Origin: Asterella californica | Taxonomy: Eukaryota; Streptophyta; Marchantiopsida; Marchantiales; Aytoniaceae | Assembly: GCA_036924285.1 (NCBI GenBank) | Contig: JAYKYS010000008.1 | Coordinates: 12,323,001 to 12,387,000 of the forward strand | Direction of reading: 5' to 3' | DNA: 64,000 nucleotides | The notes under the pieces: generated by a model | Databases searched by the model: none | What the model was told of the DNA's origin: nothing | What the model saw: only the letters and a program-made list of their open reading frames with translations | Part shown: positions 43,765-55,125 of the stretch, piece after piece | How positions within the stretch are numbered: position 1 is the stretch's first letter | How the letters are laid out: each line of letters starts with the position of its first letter | Program-made: the position numbers and the translations under genes

Positions 43765-46700
43765 TGTGGTGCCCACAAATTACAGGATGCACGAATTTGT
43801 GAAATTTTTAAGAATAATAACTTGTTTGTATAACTGAAGAAGCGTTGTTACTTAAGGTTACGTCTTCCTTAACATGAAGATGACCTTATGAGCTTTTTAA
43901 TAAGAAGTTGACTTCTTCGGAAGACGACCGTCTTTAGAAGAGCGTCTTCTCAGTTGTGTCTTCGGAAGACGGGAAGACGGCAGAAGATGAGAAGAAGGCG
44001 GAAGACACCTGTCTTCCGGAAGACAGCGACCGCGAAGGCCTAACCACGAGTTTTCGGATAAAACAGTAGGTGTACCTACTGGGTCGCACCGAATAGGTAG
44101 GTAGGTCGGGGAAGACACCTAATGTCGAGAACTCCTAATCTGCGGGGAAGATGCGTAAGGAAGCACATTAGGCGCATTCCAACTTCTCGCAGCACAGCGC
44201 GCTTGAGAAGATCGATTGGAGAGAGTGAGCTTCGCAAGTAAGCTTTGAGAGAGGAACCGAGTGAGGACATCGAGGTAAGAGAGAATCAATTGGTAGCTAG
44301 GCGAAAGGCGAGACCGAATTGCTAGAGCACAGAAGGCAGAAAGCGAAAGCGTTTCTGTGAGCTCCCGAGAAGCTGACATTGGAGAGTAGCGAGTAGAATC
44401 GAAGGTAGAATCGAGGCATGGCCAAAAATTGACAGCAGGTGCAGTCGGGAGGAGTCGCATTGGAGCTAGGACAAGAGCCAGAAGCGCGCGGAGGTCGAAG
44501 GCAACTCGGGGAGCAGAAGAAGACTGTAGAGGTTCTTCCCCACGTTCTTTCCCCTTCCCACTTCTTCTCGCCATTGTCTGGTATTCCCCGCGCTTCCTTG
44601 GTTGTGTGAAGGCAGCCTGATCGATTACCCCACCCCCCATTCTTTCTATTCAGACATTGGGTGCGGAAGCGCTGCCCAATTTCTGTCAGACATCTCCTTG
44701 CTTCTTCCCGAGCTCAATTCGAGCTTCCCTACTCCTAGCCCTCAAATTGGAGATCCCAGTTATCAATTTCCTTACCCTACTACCTCTCTACCCCCGAAAC
44801 CTGGAACAGAAGACGATTCGGAAGATGGGAACATTTTCGGAAGAGACTTCTTAAACTTGACTGTCTTCGGAAGACTGTCTTCGGAAGTCGACTGAACACA
44901 ATTCGTATCAAGAGTGGATTTGTGTTGCTTTGTGTTAAGAGAGGCTTGGTACGAATCTCGAGTGGTGTGGTGAGTTGTTTTGTTATTTTGAGAAGTTGGA
45001 AGTCGGGAACTAGGCCTGTGCCTCCCGGTCTTCCAAGCTTCTCAAACTCCACATCTTCCTAGAGAGACTAGAAGACTGAAAGGCTGGCAAAACGAGCGAG
45101 AAGACGTGAGGGTCCATTTGGGTCTCTTCTGTCCGATCCATAGCAGTCATTCCTTCTTCTTCCTGAACTTAGAAGAGAGTCGTGAGAATACTTGCTGGCA
45201 GAATCTGGAGAGAATGGTCGAGGGTCATGTCTTCCCACCGAGCAGTAAGGTTCTTCTGAGTGCGTATGAGAGGTGAGAAGTCAGAAGAACAGAGTGCAAT
45301 TGTCTTGAGTCTGTTGTGAGGATAGATTGCGCGTAGGAAGACGAAGACAGGTGAGATCAGTGAAGGGAAGTCTGACTTCGGGAAGTCTTTCGAGAAAGAC
45401 ATTGAATCGGAAGCTGTCCCGAGTGTCTTCTTAGAGGCCACTGTCACCGCAGGAGCCCGCAACCGACTTCTGAACTTGTCTTGCACTTTATGTTTCGCGA
45501 ATCTTGTATCTTCTGATAGGAAGTAGGATGTAATGCAAGGTGGGTTGTCTTCTTGGTAATCCATGCGAGGCCTTGCTTAGATAGGATTGTTGAGATATAG
45601 CTCGGAAGACGAGAGCTATCTAGGCAGTACTGTTAGAATCCCAGAAGACGGAGTAGCTGTCTTCTGGAAGACTAGTTTTGTCTTTGGAGAAGTAGAAGCT
45701 AGACTGTGGGCACTTGGGAAGGACTGAGCCTTCAGCTCATAGTAAGTGCTTGTGGCTTAGTGCAACAGATCTTCCAGCATGACGATGCACCCGCGAGGCT
45801 TGGTGTTACCAGCGGCAGAATTGGCCGAGGCCACTCCTTTCCTCAAGGAGTTGGGTCTCGACTTCTTCCTGTGGGATTGGAACCTCGCAGATCAAGGACT
45901 TCTGGAGGAGGTGTGGGCAGCGTTGCCATCTCGTAACCGTGTACCAGCGAAGGCAGGAGTAGCTCGAGGAAGACCGTCTTCCTGGACTGAAGACTGGTGG
46001 CGTAAGGCTTTTCACAGGCCTGAATCCGAGAACCGAGGATATTGGTACGAGAAGAAGATCTTGCCTAGAATCGTGAGTTCATGGCATGTGCCTGGGAGCA
46101 CCACCTTCCTTTTTGTGGAAGACAAGCAGGGGAGGAACGGTTGGAAGATAGAATCTTACCGGGAGCCGAAGAAGCGACTTTTGGTAAAGTTGTTTCTGCA
46201 TCTCTTTCCCAAGGGGAAAGCGCAGAAGACAAGGTACTTAGGAGATCAGGACGTGGAGTTCCTGGAATCCGTGTGGGATGACAGGGTGCCCATCTACTGG
46301 GGCGCGTACATCCACAACTACGTACAGACGGAGCTAGCATACTTGGGTATCCCGGCGGGAGGACACTTGACGCCCTTCCTCTGCTACTTGTATGTAGCCA
46401 TGGGGGATCTTAAGGAAGATCAGCTGGTAGGGTACGGGCCAACGGAGCGACAGGAGGTGAAGAAGGAGACCTCGAAAGACGATGACCGAGAGGCAGCAGC
46501 AACGCCCCTTCTCACTCTGATGTCATAGGTGAGGCCCGACTCTCACCAGAAGATGCTTCTGGTGAGGGAAGACGAGTCTAGTGGGTCGGAAGATGCCACG
46601 TCACTGAGGAAGATGGGTCCCAGAAGTGTATCTTAGCTAGAGGATGGGACAGCGAGTCCAAAGCAATGTTGGTGGAATGCCGGGAGAGCATGTTCAGGTA

Positions 46701-48851
46701 CTTGGATCGACAGATAGAAGGAGTGAAGACACTTTATGGTCTTCCCTCGCATTCGACACCTGCCACCGCATCTTCCCACGCTCCAGCACCATCTACTGGA
46801 TCCGAAATGGAGAAGGAGGAGTTCGACCTCGCTGTACACTTGGTGGTGACAGCGTTGGAAGCCGAGAAGACTCCAAAAGACGCCCCGAAAGACAAGATGT
46901 CTTCTGGAAGACAGGAAGACGAGCCGTCTTCCCAGGTATTCCGTGTGGAGGAAGCGACTTCCTCGGATCCCTATGAGGTCCCCATAGTCCCTAGTCTCGC
47001 ACCCGTGCCTCAGAAGACGGAAGGAGCACCGGTCGACTCCGCTTCCCAGAAGACGCTTCTGTCTTCCGAAGCAGAAGCCGAAGCCGAGGAAGACGCAGCA
47101 GCAGCGACAGCAGAGCCAGCCAAGGACGATGAGGAGGAAGCCACCTCAGTGACACCCGAGATAACTGCAGAGCTTTCTAGCTTATCAGAAGCCGCATTAG
47201 GAGCTCCGATATGAGCAGATCAGGTAGAGATTGCCTCCGTGCAATCTGAGTAATCAAATATAGTAGGATCGAACATGCTATCTTAAGAGTGGCAGTTTTT
47301 ATGTAAAATTAGTTAGGATCCCATGTGGCAACATAGGTAGCGTAGGAAGGACAAGATGGATAGCCAATTCGGACAAGGGAACCGCTTGCATGTGAGGTAG
47401 CAATCTCCTGTCAGCGCCTCTCTCTCCCTGGTGGTCGTCTCCCCTGGTTCTCATGGCAGCGACATAAGTAGGATCGCAGAGTAGGAGGAAGGGTTCTGCC
47501 TGTGCTGCTAGTTCTGAATAGTTCAGTAGTCGATTCTATGGGGCAGGCAGACTAGACACATTAGAGAGAAGACACCTGATAGATAGTTCTTCGCACTACA
47601 CCCGTTGTTGGAAACATACGAATAGTCTTGGAATACACAGGAGGGGTCTGCATACTCGTACCAGCAGTGGTTCGAAGAGGCAGATAGAAGTAGTGGACAG
47701 TCTAGGACCAGGGAACGGCATCCTCGTGCAGTCCTGTTAGCTAGACTGGTGTGTCGAGGAGTAGACGCAGGAAGTAGAGGGAGTGAGCTTCCCAATGTCA
47801 TTGTGACTTCTTCTCGTGGAATAGATTGTGGATTTGAGTGCAGAAGCTTTGTTCATGTCTTTTGGATGGTGGGTTCCTTGAATTCGCTCTCAATTGTGCA
47901 TGAGAAGTGTTCTTCTTGAGTGGCGGTGACTGTCAGCAGTTGTGGAAGTGTAGCTTGGCTCGTTCAGTAGAGCACGTGGGATCTACGTACGAACGGTCTT
48001 ATGGGTAAGGGATCCCAGAAGACAGAGTAGTCAGAGCAGCGAAGTGAAGAAGAAAGAAGCCTTCTCCTCGCAACAGAAGACGACATCCTCGAGTAGAAGA
48101 CGGTGCAACAGTACTCGCGTTTGTTGTCTTCTTCCCCAAACTACTACAAGCAGGGATGGCTTGTTAGTCAGGATCCGGACTAGAAGCCTGTCGGAATCTT
48201 AATTTACTCTTTTCATCTTGTTTTCTCTTGTTTGGATTTTCTTATCTTCCCCATTCTCTCATCTTCCCCATCTTCCTACCTTCTTCTAGTGAGCTTCCGA
48301 GACTTCTATTGAGCTTCCGTGAAGGTGAATGTCGTTGTAGTGCTGCAGGAAGACCATTTCCGTAAGCAGAGGCCTGGGAAGGCTACAAGGGGCATACACC
48401 CTGTGATCAATCTAACCCGTTGGAATGTGAGTGTGAGAATAAGGTGTAACGACCGTTGCTGGTCGACTTCTACGAAGCAGGACAGCCTTCTGGAGATGTG
48501 AGAAGAGCTGAACCCCCAGAAGACGAGAATCGCTTCGGGAAGACGGTATCGAGAAGACCGGAAGAAGCAACCTGGAAGCAGGAAGATCGTCTTCCCGAGC
48601 TTCCCTGTGAATAATTGTGTGATATTTTACTTGGTAGTTGTTTGTTTAGTTCCAGAGCACCATGTGGCGTGTGTGGAAGACGTGTGGTTGTGTGTGGTTT
48701 TGTGAGAAGACGGGCTTTTTGGGCAAAACTCGTGTGTTTGTGTGTTTGAACAGATCCTAGAACTTAGAGCAGCGATTACTTATGTAAATCCTCTGTGGGA
48801 ATGGTATCTTGTATACTAAATGAGCAAAAGGAGTAATCTTGCGTCACTACA
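43765..48851 (+). repeat. 3' LTR of element 2, about 5.1 kb
   Basis: Starts TGTGGTGCCCACAAATTAC, ends GCGTCACTACA; the sequence after it belongs to an inverted-repeat element. It has about 780 bp (44020-44800) absent from the element 1 LTR, a GTCTTCGGAAGAC cluster near 44860-44890, the damaged U3 frame and the 1.4-kb R-U5 part. A minus-strand frame at 44119-44640 in the extra segment has no recognised domain. Confidence 0.6.
45779..47214 (+). pseudogene. U3-encoded protein, copy in the 3' LTR of element 2
   Basis: The N-terminal globular domain is open from MTMHPRGLVLP for 249 codons to TAG 46526-46528, where the 33034 copy has CAG. A deletion near 46630 removes the linker and most of the coiled coil. 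The rest resumes at the LARGWDSESK block and runs through the acidic tail to 47214. This copy has the best preserved first domain (GRPSSWTEDWW, SENRGYWYEKK, YIHNYVQTELAYLG). Confidence 0.65.
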
Positions 48852-51800
48852 GACACGCGTTTGCATTGGGTTCAGATCTGTGCAGGCTACGTTTGGTTAA
48901 GACGGTTCGTGAAGAGGCGGATCGAGGAGAGAGAAATTGAGGCGTAGGGAGAGGATTTTGGGAGCTTCAGTAACATGTGAAGGAGAGTTGGACCGTCCGG
49001 ACGTTCCGGGGTCTAAACTTGCTATCTTTGGATCCATTGGGATCAGAACGCCGAGTTCTTCAGGAAATTGAAGATGACACAAAGTTTCATCAAGCGGTTT
49101 AGGAGTTCTGAGTGAAATTGGCTCGCAGGGAAACGCTTGCGTCAAGTTTTTCATCGTCTGCGATCTGAAATTGGCTTGTTCTTCGTGATCGGTGAGCCAA
49201 GCTCTTCGTTCTTGGTGCCTACGCGATCAGGAAGTCTTCATCTACGCATAGGAGAAGACAGTACGTGGATTGGATTGTTGATTTGGATGTGGTGAGCGAG
49301 TTTGAGCTGCATGGAGTCTATTTAAGTCAAGTTTTTGCAACCTGCGATCAAATTTCTTGCGTGGTTTTGCAAGGGGAACTCCAAACGGCTTGTTTGGAGT
49401 CTCGTAGGCTTCAGCGTAGCTAGATCTACCTACCAGAGAAGACGAATATCAGATCAGACGACCCGTTTGAGCGGTGTGTGTGGTTTTAAGCCGCATGGAG
49501 GAGTTTTGGAAAGTTCGGTCACCTGCGATCGAAAATCAGAGATATCTCGGCTGTTGGGAGTCGGATCTGAAGGTTTTCTAGGCCAATGGAGTCAGGGAAG
49601 AAGACCCTATCGACATCTGAAGACCGTTTGGCGAAAGAAGAAAGATTTCAGATAAGTCTTTTTCGGTTTCTTCGTTACAGGTTTTGCCCTTTTGAGTTCG
49701 TTAGAGTTCTGGTTGGTTATGTACAGCTTGTAGTAGCTAGCTTTGGCAAAGAGCTTGTACATGGATGTGGTTTAGACTTGGGTTTCAATCGTGTGATACT
49801 GATGCAGTTCTGTTTGTTAACAAAGAGAAGTTTCTCTTGCCAGAGCTACGCTATCGTGTCGGATTGTGCGTGAAGGATGTCCAGGAAAACGCGAGGTTCT
49901 TGGCTGTGGAGATGTTGTGTGCTGAAACAAAGACAAGACAGAGAAAAACAACCACGAAAACGAACGCTGCGATATATACACTCCAAATGTATGTACACTG
50001 GCGGTTCTTTCTCCTAAGAGCACAAAACTGAGAACCAGACCAGAGCAGTCTGTAACCTGCTTCAAAAGCCTCTAAAACAGCCCTTGAATCACAACCCTGA
50101 CCCAAAACCACCGAAGCGTAGCTCAAAGCAAGAGAAACTTCTCTTTACTAACAAACAGAGCCAAAGCAGTATCACGCGATCCAAAGCCAAGTCCAAACCA
50201 CATCCATGTATAAGCTCTTAGCTAAAGCTAGCTACCACAAGCTGTATACAGCCAACCAGAACTCTAACGAACTCAAAAGAGCAAAATCCGTAACGAAGAA
50301 ACCGAAAAAGATCTGTCTGTGGACTTCCTCCTTTCGCTGAACGGACTTCAGATGTCGATAGGGTCTCCTCCGCTGACTCCGTTAACCGAGAAAACCTTCA
50401 GATCCGACTCCCAACAGCCGAGATATCACTGATTTTTGGTCGCAGGTGATCGAATTTTCAAAAATTCCTCCCTGCGGCTTCAAACCACACACACCGCACA
50501 AACGGATCGTCTAAACTGATATCCGTCTTCCCTGGCAGATAGATCTAGCTACTCTGAACCCAACAAGACTCCAAACAAGTCGTTTGGAGTTCCCCTTGCA
50601 AAACCACGCAAGAAATTTGGTCGCAGGTTGCAAAAAATTGACGTAAATCAGCTCCATGTGGCTCAAACTTGCTCACCACACCCAACCCAACAATCCAATT
50701 CACGTACAGTCTTCTCCTATGCGTACATGAGGACTCCTTGATCGCGTAGGCACCAAGAACGAAGAGCTTGGCTCACCGATCGCGAAGAACAATCTAATCT
50801 CAGGTCGCAGGCGATGAAAAACTTGACGCAAGCGCTTCCCTGCGAGCCAATTTCACTTAGAACTCTCAAATCGCCCGATGAAAACTCGTATCGTCTTCAA
50901 TTTCCTAAAGAACTCGTTGTTCTGATCCTGATGGATCCAAGGACAGCAAGTTTGGACTCCGGAACGGCCCGATCGGTCCAACTCTCCTTCACAGGTAACT
51001 GAAAACTCCAAATCTGCTTCCTGCGTCTCAATTTCTCTCAGAACACAACCCCCGATCCGTCTCTTCAAGAACCGTCTTAACCTGTGCGTAGCCTCCACAA
51101 ATCTGAACCTGATGACACCTTGCGCGCGTGTATTGGACTTCCCAATTTTCCAAAACATCCATCGACAGGTCGCAGGAACAAGCAAGCCCCTTAAGCAGCC
51201 CTCTTGCAACAGTCTCTGTACGTACGAAGTTCTCACATAATAATGAAGCAGGCCCCTTGCGTCTTTGATATAGCGTCTGAAGCCTCAAATACCCAATCAA
51301 CAAGTAAACTAGGACTTAGCTTGATTTTGCCTTCTTTCGAGTCGCATAACTTTTTCACTAGATGTCCAAACGAAGTAAACAAGATGCCCATGGAAAGCTG
51401 ACAAAGAGCTCTACCCATCTATGTGATGAAAGTGAAGATCCGAAGTTGCACCAAAAGCCCGTAAGCTGTGGCCTAGCTTGTTTTCTCCATCTTTCGAGTC
51501 TTGTAACTTTTCCACTAGGCGTCCAAACGAAGTAGATGAAGTGCCTATGGAAAGCTGACAAAGAGCTCTATCCACTGATGCGCTAAAAGCGAAGATCCGA
51601 AGTTGTGCCAAAAACCTGTAAGCTAGGGCCTAGCTTGTTTTCTCCATCTTTCGAGTCTTGTAACTTCTCCACTAGGCGTCCAAACGAAGTAGATGAAGTG
51701 CCTATGGAAAGCTGACAAGGAGCTCTACCCATCTATGCGATGAAAATGGAGATCCGAAATGGTGCCAAAAGCCCGTAAGCTGAGGCCTAGCTTGTCTTTC

Positions 51801-51869
51801 TCATGAGTGTCTTTGGAGCGACAAGCATCGAAGTCTGAATTTCATATAGGAGCCGGTCCACGACACGAC
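48852..51869. mobile_element. long inverted-repeat element E1, left end missing
   Basis: Two long arms, about 48852-49846 and 50117-51869, are reverse complements around a centre of about 270 bp. The right outer end is CCGGTCCACGACACGAC, identical to the right end of E2. The left arm starts at GACACGCG, about 700 bp inside the equivalent point of E2 (53642), where the gypsy LTR abuts. No transposase is seen. Such a near-perfect palindrome can fold back on itself. Confidence 0.7.
51318..51800 (-). repeat. about 157-bp tandem repeats in the E1 right arm
   Basis: Three units starting near 51318, 51475 and 51633, each with AGCTTGTTTTCTCCATCTTTC (or close), CCACTAGGCGTCCAAACGAAG, GCCTATGGAAAGCTGACA and GAAGATCCGAAGTTG. 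E2 has three in its left arm and one in its right. Confidence 0.75.
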
Positions 51870-52937
51870 AACGCTTCGATGGTTTTGGATCAAGGTTGAG
51901 ATTCAATGGTTCATTTTAAGGGCTTTGATGCAGATTACAGACCGCTCTGGTCTGTTTCTCAGTTTTGTGTTCTTAGGAAAAAAGAACCAGCAGTATACAT
52001 ATATTTGGAGTTGGTATATATTGGAGCACTCGTTTTCGTGGTTGTTTTTCTCTGTTTTGTCTCTATTCAGCACACAGCACCTCCACAGCCAAGAACCTCG
52101 TGTTTTCCTCAACATCCTTCACGCAAAATCTGACACGACAACGGTGGGAGACGGACAGTTGACATGGTTGATCTGATTGCAGATATACAACAACTAGATA
52201 TAAGTACAGTGATGGATGTGAAGGGAGGTTGGGAGGAACGCATTCGAGATGCGAAGGTTGGATTCATTTCACGGGAGATCTTGGGTGCAGCTACAAGAGG
52301 AGTCCATGATATCATCATTGACATCATCAAGCACAGACATGCTGCATGGAAGGTTGTAAATGTTTTCAAAAGAAGAGATTAGGGAGGATGATGGTTGAGG
52401 AGGATACCATTGTACAGCGGGATAATGATGATTGCGATTGAAGATTTTGATTGCAGCAGTATGGTTCCTTTTTTTCAGAAAAACAAAAAAGAAGAGATGG
52501 ATAGGTACGATGACATGTACAGACTTGAGGTTGAAAGTTACAGTCAGGATATATGATGATGATTGGGATGACGGGTGATATGTCTACTACGACACTTAGG
52601 TCACAAACCTCTACGGTGAGGTTCTACAAGACGGATGGAAGACATTTCTATGGTATGATGGGTTATTCTTTCTATGTCTTCACATATTGAAAGATGTGTA
52701 GATTTAGAGGGGGTGATTGACTGAGACGTTGAAGAAGAGGGTCGATGGGTACTGATCCAGTGAAGATCATGATAGAGTTACAACTTCAAGATGGCGATCA
52801 GGTTGCAGACTTGAGAATGAGGTTGATTGAGATGGGAGGGAGGATGACAAGATGGGAACGAGTGTGCATGCCGATCCACTCCTTGGTTGGTATCTCTCGT
52901 GCATACCGGAGGATGCACAAGTTTGGAAGGGGTGGAT
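51870..52937. mobile_element. fragment of a third copy (E0), arm edge and centre
   Basis: About 51870-52772 aligns with 54651-55700, the centre of E2: the same GGTTCATTTTAAGGGCTTTG and the same GACACGACAACGGTGGGAGA. It is bounded by the outward end of E1 and the start of E2, so both appear to sit in an older copy. The last about 165 bp have no counterpart elsewhere in the window. Confidence 0.6.
52155..52380 (+). pseudogene. captured gag-linker-like ORF (E0 copy)
   Basis: A 72-codon frame, MVDLIADIQQLDIS, then ERIRDAKVGFISREILGAA and GVHDIIIDIIKHRHAAWK. The second half follows the gag-like protein at the window's right end (QRILDARIEFFLREVLGIA, then FHELIIDIIKRKRQ) residue for residue in pattern. 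In gypsy elements this helical segment lies between the zinc knuckle and the protease. Here it stands alone inside an inverted-repeat element, so it looks captured. Confidence 0.5.
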
Positions 52938-53011
52938 GTCGTGTCGTGGACCGGTTCCTACATGAAATTCAAACTTCGATGCTTGTCGCGCCAAAGACAC
53001 TCATGGGAAAA

Positions 53012-53500
53012 GCAAGCTAGGCCCCAGCTTACGAGCTTTTGACACAATTTCGGATCTTCACTTTCATCACATCAACGGTAGAGCTCTTTGTCAACACTCC
53101 ATAGGCACTTCATCTACTTCGTTTGGACGCTTAGTGGAGAAGTTATATGACTCAAAAATAGAGAAGACAAGCTAAGCCTCGGCTTATGAGCTTTTGGCAC
53201 GACTTTGGATCTTCACTTTCATTGCATCAATGGATAGAGCTCATTGTCAACTTTCCATAGGCACTTTGTTTACTTCATTTGGACGCTTAGTGGAGAAGTT
53301 ACAAGACTCGAAAGACAGGTAAAACAAGCTAGGTCCCAGCTTACGGGCTTTTGGTACGACTTCGGATCTTCACTTACATCGCATCAATGGGTAGAGCTCC
53401 TAGTCAGCTTTCCATAGACACTTTGTCTACTTCATTTGGACGTCTAGTGGAGAAGTTACGAGACTCGAAAATGGATAAATCAAGCTAAGTCCTAGTTTAT
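53012..53500 (+). repeat. about 157-bp tandem repeats in the E2 left arm
   Basis: Three units, inverse of those in the E1 right arm, starting near 53012, 53164 and 53321. The right arm of E2 keeps only one unit (about 57168-57330). Confidence 0.75.
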
Positions 53501-54935
53501 TTTGCTGGGTATTTGCAGCTCCAGGCGCTATACTAAGGACGCAAGAGACTTGCTTCCTCATTATCTGTGAATTCTTGTACGTACAGCGTCTGACGTAAGG
53601 GGTACCTTAAGAGGTTAGCTTACACCTGCGACTTGTTAGCGGACACGCTTTTGCGTTGGGTTCAGATCTGTGCAGGCTACGCTTTGATTAAGACGGTTCG
53701 TGAAGAGACGGATCGAGGAGTGTGTTCTGAGAGAAATTGAGACGCAGGGAGAAGATTTTGGGAGCTTCAGTAACATACGAAGGAGAGTTGGACCGTTCGG
53801 GTCGTTCCAGAGTCTAAACTTGCTGTCCTTAGATCCATTGGGATCAAAACGCCGAGTTCTTCAGAAAATTGAAGAGGACACGAAGTTTCATCGGGCGGTC
53901 TAGGAGTTCTGAGTGAAATTGGCTCGCAAGGAAGCGCTTGCGTCAAGTTTTTCATCGTCTGCGATCTGAAATTTGGTTGTTCTTCGCGATCGGTGAGCCA
54001 AGCTCTTTGTTCTTGGTGCCTACGCGACCAAGAAGTCTTCATCTACGCACAGGAGAAGACAGTACGTGGATTGGATTGTTGGTTTGGGTGTGGTGAGCGA
54101 GTTTGAGCCGCATGGAGTCTATTTATGTCAGATTTTTGTAACCTGCGATCAAATTTCTTGCGTGGTTTTGCAAGGGGAACTCCAAACGGCTTGTTTGGAG
54201 TCTCGTTGGGTTCAGCGTAGCTAGATCTACCTACCAGAGAAGACGAATATCAGATCAGGCGATCCGTTTGAGCGGTGTGTGTGATTTTAAGCCGCATGGA
54301 GGAGTTTTGAAAAGTTCGATCACCCACGATAAAAAATCAGGGATATCTCGGCTGTTGGGAGTCTGATCTGAAGGTTTTCTAGGCCAACGGAGTCAGGGAA
54401 GAAGACCCTATCGACATCTGAAGACCGTTTGGCGAAAGAAGAAAGATTTCATATAGGTCTTTTTCGGTTTCTTCGCTACGGGTTTTGTCCTTTTGAGTTC
54501 GTTAGAGTTCTGGTTGGTTATGTACAGCTTGTAGTAGCTAGCTTTGGCAAAGAGCTTGTACATGGATGTGGTTTGGACTTGGGTTTCAATCGTGTGATAC
54601 TGGTGCAGCTCTGTTTGTTAACAAAGAGAAGTTTCTCTTGCCAGAGCTACGCTTCGGTGGTTTTGGGTCAAGGTTGAGATTCAGTGGTTCATTTTAAGGG
54701 CTTTGATGCAGATTACAGACCGCTCTGGTCTGTTTCTCAGTTTTGTGTTCTTAGGAAGAAAGAATCGGCAGTGTACATCCATTTGGAGTTGGTATATATT
54801 GCAACACTCATTTTCGTGGTTGTTTTTCTCTGTCTTGTCTCTGTTCAGCACACAACACTTCCACAGCCAAGAACCTTGTGTTTTCCTGGACATCCTTCAC
54901 GCAAAATCAGACACGACAACGGTGGGAGACGGACA

Positions 54936-55125
54936 ATGGACATGGTTGATCTGGTTGCAGACATACAACAACTAGATATAAGTATAGTGATGGATGTGAA
55001 GGGAGGTTGAGAGAAACGCATTCGAGATGCAAAGGTTGGATTCATTTCACGGGAGATCTTGGGTGCAGCTACAAGGGGAGTCCATGATATCATCATTGAC
55101 ATCATCAAGCACAGACATGCTGAGG
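54936..55125 (+). pseudogene. captured gag-linker-like ORF (E2 copy)
   Basis: Same as the E0 copy (MVDLVADIQQLDIS, then IRDAKVGFISREILGAA) but with a TGA in place of the Trp codon after VKGG. It diverges after IIKHRHA, where this copy reads EGEGEW. Confidence 0.5.

Larger units (their letters stand above)
32034..48851 (+). mobile_element. gypsy element 2, near full length, decayed
   Basis: Order: 5' LTR (32034-36960, its first part missing), primer site (36979), gag (37341-39385), pol with protease, RT, RNase H and integrase (39348-43706), hairpin and polypurine tract (43728-43764), 3' LTR (43765-48851). The gene order PR-RT-RH-INT makes it Ty3/gypsy. The tRNA-Asp-like primer site, very long LTRs and extra ORF point to the Tat/Athila side of the family. 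It joins element 1 directly at 32033/32034. The right flank (GACACGCG) is inside an inverted-repeat element; the matching left flank is not seen, so the pair was rearranged after insertion. Confidence 0.8.

Noticed and set aside
19648..48851. Four short 1.4-kb LTRs with the extra ORF as an internal gene
   Set aside because: This would leave an element between 30592 and 36960 with no primer site, gag or pol. The polypurine tract lies before the ORF, and the solo LTR shows such an ORF can be inside an LTR. Kept as the alternative reading.
51318..51800. CRISPR-like array
   Set aside because: The units are adjacent, about 157 bp, imperfect and without unique spacers, in a eukaryotic transposon.
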